Shown here: positions 61,999 to 64,000 of the stretch, piece after piece | How positions within the stretch are numbered: the stretch's first letter is position 1 | Layout of the letters: each line of letters begins with the position of its first letter | Assembly (NCBI RefSeq): GCF_900142085.1 | Contig: NZ_FQZQ01000009.1 | Coordinates: 1 to 64,000 of the forward strand | Origin: Shimia gijangensis | GTDB taxonomy: Bacteria; Pseudomonadota; Alphaproteobacteria; Rhodobacterales; Rhodobacteraceae | Direction of reading: 5' to 3' | Length of the DNA: 64,000 nt | Notes under the pieces: generated by a model | The model's input: the letters and a program-made list of their open reading frames with translations, nothing else | The model's database searches: none | Told to the model about the DNA's origin: nothing | Made by a program: the position numbers and the translations under genes

Positions 61999-63438
61999 TT
62001 ATTCCATGTTGAAAATCAAACGTTCATCACAGGGCGCAACCCTAAGGATATTTGTAGTTCCGGGCACATTGAACGGCAGACCAGCGGTCACCACGATCTG
62101 GTCTTCGGGTCCGGCAAAGCCACCTTGGGTGGCGGCACGTGCCGCGGATACCACGGCCATCTTAAAGCGGCTGACGTCCTCGGCGATGACACAGTTTGTG
62201 CCCCAACTCAGAGCCAGACGGCGTGCGGTCCCGCGCAAGGATGTCAGAGCGATGATCGGAACACGAGGCCGTTCGCGCGCGGTCAAAAGCGCAGTGGTGC
62301 CTGATTCTGTAAAACAGCAGATGGCCTTGATCGGTGTGGTTTCTGCCACTTCCCGAGCGGCGGCCACTATCGCGTCAGCCACGCTGGAACGTGGTGCACT
62401 CCGCGAGGCTTCGATCACCTGACGATATGTTGAATCGCGCTCTACTTCGACGGCCACGTCGTTCATTGTGGTGACCGCTTCGATGGGATAGCTCCCGGCC
62501 GCAGATTCCGCAGACAACATGATGGCATCTGCACCTTCGTAAATGGCGGTGGCCACATCCGAGACTTCTGCCCGCGTGGGCATCGGGCTTTCGATCATGC
62601 TTTCGAGCATTTGGGTGGCCACAATCACCGGTTTGGCCGCAAACCGACATTTGCGCACAAGGCGTTTCTGGATGGGCGGCACGCTACTGACGGGCAGTTC
62701 CACACCCAAATCACCGCGAGCCACCATAATGCCATCCGACGCCGCGAGAATGGCGTCAAAGTGTTCAACGGCGGCGGGTTTCTCAATTTTGGAAAGGATC
62801 GAAGCACGCCCTTGCGCCAATTCACGCGCTTCATTGACGTCTTCGGCGCGCTGCACAAAACTCAGCGCGAGCCAATCCACGCCCAAACCGCAAACAAATT
62901 CCAGATCGTCCCGGTCTTTTTCCGAAAGCGCCGCAAGAGGCAGGACCACATCCGGCACGTTCACGCCCTTGCGATCGGAAATAGTGCCTCCGGCAACAAC
63001 CACACAATCCGCAAAATCGGGTCCGCAATCTTCAACCTTCAACCGAATTTTGCCGTCATTGACCAATAAAGACGATCCAACTTTCAAAGCCTGAAAAATC
63101 TCGGCATGTGGCAGGCAAACCCGGCTTGCATCGCCTTCGGCAGAATTCAGGTCCAGCCGGAACTTGGCGCCTTCTTCAAGCTCTTCGCTGTCATTGGCAA
63201 AAACACCGACACGAAGTTTTGGCCCCTGAAGGTCCGCAAGAATGGCAATCGGGCTTGCCAGATCTTTCTCGATCTGACGAATAATCCGGTGCTTTTCACG
63301 AATCTCGTCATGGCTGCCGTGGCTCATGTTCAGACGAAACACGTCCGCGCCGGCCTCGTGCAACGCGCGGATCATGTCGTAGGTTTCACTTGCCGGGCCC
63401 AAAGTGGCCACGATTTTCACATTTCTTAAACGTCTCAT
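61999..63438 (-). CDS. pyk: Pyruvate kinase
   Basis: 479 aa. Glycolytic enzyme transferring phosphate from PEP to ADP. Signature blocks: RRLRNVKIVATLGPAS with the FRLNMSHGSHDE site, GPKLRVGVFAND, SKIEKPAAVEHFDAIL (catalytic Lys), MVARGDLGVELP, and a C-terminal allosteric-type domain ending NMLRV-like INILRVAPCDERLIFNME. The start is the ATG at 63436-63438. A LacI-type palindrome lies 26-39 bases upstream, suggesting control by a central-carbon regulator. Confidence 0.97.
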   Translation of the reverse strand: MRRLRNVKIVATLGPASETYDMIRALHEAGADVFRLNMSHGSHDEIREKHRIIRQIEKDLASPIAILADLQGPKLRVGVFANDSEELEEGAKFRLDLNSAEGDASRVCLPHAEIFQALKVGSSLLVNDGKIRLKVEDCGPDFADCVVVAGGTISDRKGVNVPDVVLPLAALSEKDRDDLEFVCGLGVDWLALSFVQRAEDVNEARELAQGRASILSKIEKPAAVEHFDAILAASDGIMVARGDLGVELPVSSVPPIQKRLVRKCRFAAKPVIVATQMLESMIESPMPTRAEVSDVATAIYEGADAIMLSAESAAGSYPIEAVTTMNDVAVEVERDSTYRQVIEASRSAPRSSVADAIVAAAREVAETTPIKAICCFTESGTTALLTARERPRVPIIALTSLRGTARRLALSWGTNCVIAEDVSRFKMAVVSAARAATQGGFAGPEDQIVVTAGLPFNVPGTTNILRVAPCDERLIFNME

Positions 63439-63463
63439 CAGTTTTTGCGCCCCTGCGCCAAAT

Positions 63464-63477
63464 TGTTATCGCTAACA
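63464..63477. promoter_or_regulatory. LacI-family operator candidate upstream of pyk
   Basis: TGTTATCGCTAACA: perfect TGTTA/TAACA arms with a 4-base centre. It resembles the site I recall for CceR, the LacI-family central-carbon regulator of Rhodobacter sphaeroides, whose targets include glycolytic genes. Confidence 0.6.
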
Positions 63478-63555
63478 TTGCTCGCGTCGCTTATCGGCTA
63501 TTTCCATTTCCTAAGCAACTGGCCTAAGTCTTTTGCTGAAGGATACGACACGAAT

Positions 63556-64000
63556 ATGACTTACCACCCTTTTTACATCCACGGCGCCGAACGTAAATCA
63601 CGTTGGTTGATTACCGTGGATCACGCATCAAACCATGTGCCTGTCGAAATCAACGGCGGCGATCTGGGCTTGAACCCCGCAGACATGAACCGCCACATCG
63701 CCTATGATGTCGGTGCTTTGGGCTGTTCGTTGCGTTTGGGGGAATTGCTGGATGCTCCGGTGATTGCGTCAAACTTTTCGCGTTTGGTGATTGATCCCAA
63801 CCGGGGCGAAGATGATCCGACTTTGGTGATGCATCTTTATGATGGCACTATTATTCCAGCCAACCGGCACATTGACGATGTTGAAATCGAACGCCGTAAA
63901 AATGCGTATTACCGCCCCTACCACAAGGCGTTAAGCGCCTTGGCCGGCGCCCGCGACGATGTCATCATCATCGCCATGCACAGCTTTTCACCCAAGTTGA
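63556..64000 (+). CDS. N-formylglutamate amidohydrolase, cut by window end
   Basis: First 148 codons only. MTYHPFYIHGAERKSRWLITVDHASNHVPVEINGGDLGL, HIAYDVGALGCSLRLGELLDAPVIASNFSRLVIDPNRGEDDPTLVMHLYDGTIIPAN and IIIAMHSFSPKL match the N-formylglutamate amidohydrolase family (HutG type), zinc enzymes that release formate from N-formylglutamate, the last step of one histidine-degradation route. Divergent from pyk, 117 bases apart. Confidence 0.88.
   Translation, partial: MTYHPFYIHGAERKSRWLITVDHASNHVPVEINGGDLGLNPADMNRHIAYDVGALGCSLRLGELLDAPVIASNFSRLVIDPNRGEDDPTLVMHLYDGTIIPANRHIDDVEIERRKNAYYRPYHKALSALAGARDDVIIIAMHSFSPKL

Overview
The window looks like a chromosomal segment of a marine alphaproteobacterium of the order Rhodobacterales (Roseobacter group). 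The basis is gene content and order (infA-maf-RNase G-yacG-tRNA-Phe, ZapE, a DUF1523 protein, MbfA with an Irr-type box, a TauR/Tpa/Xsc taurine locus, a LacI-type box before pyk), GC-rich coding DNA and many 4-base ATGA start/stop overlaps. No rRNA, CRISPR array, recognisable insertion sequence, integrase or prophage was seen.

Layout. 1-2770: AT-richer accessory DNA with a membrane-anchored NYN nuclease and two orphan genes, ending at the 3' end of a tRNA-Phe gene, probably an island edge. 2774-9738: housekeeping block (tRNA-Phe, yacG, RNase G, maf, infA, a nitrilase-family amidase, sfsA, a MoCF-domain protein, GNAT, an AhpD-like protein, an OmpA-family protein). 9823-16088: LysR regulator, AEC transporter, FadH-type reductase divergent from an SDR, and two Rhodobacterales hypotheticals. 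16290-19494: CPBP protease, accD, folC, then a candidate small RNA, then zapE. 20950-30460: transporters, an ornithine cyclodeaminase homologue, a HAD hydrolase, both steps of glutathione-dependent formaldehyde oxidation (fghA and the dehydrogenase, about 3 kb apart), the iron exporter mbfA, a TetR regulator and an I78-type inhibitor lipoprotein.

30496-36172: taurine dissimilation. Tpa transaminates taurine with pyruvate to sulfoacetaldehyde plus alanine, and Xsc turns sulfoacetaldehyde into acetyl phosphate plus sulfite. TauR sits between them. Each of the three genes is preceded by a two-part CTGGAC-type box. Alanine dehydrogenase, which would recycle pyruvate, lies 11 kb away beside an Lrp/AsnC regulator. 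The taurine transporter and Pta are not in the window.

36172-43773: eight co-oriented, mostly overlapping genes: a long coiled-coil protein, an AAA+ ATPase, two large proteins of unknown function and four small or medium membrane proteins. I cannot tie this operon to any described system, and it is the best candidate here for something new.

43996-64000: cupin, creatinase with a structured leader, P1 peptidase, Lrp and ald, a DUF4105 protein, MscS, MscL, GST, YtoQ, GNAT, pheT, a DMT transporter, a cyclase-like/SRPBCC fusion, a glutamine amidotransferase, pheS, an MFS transporter, rplT, rpmI, pyk and a truncated N-formylglutamate amidohydrolase. pheS and pheT are separated by three unrelated genes.
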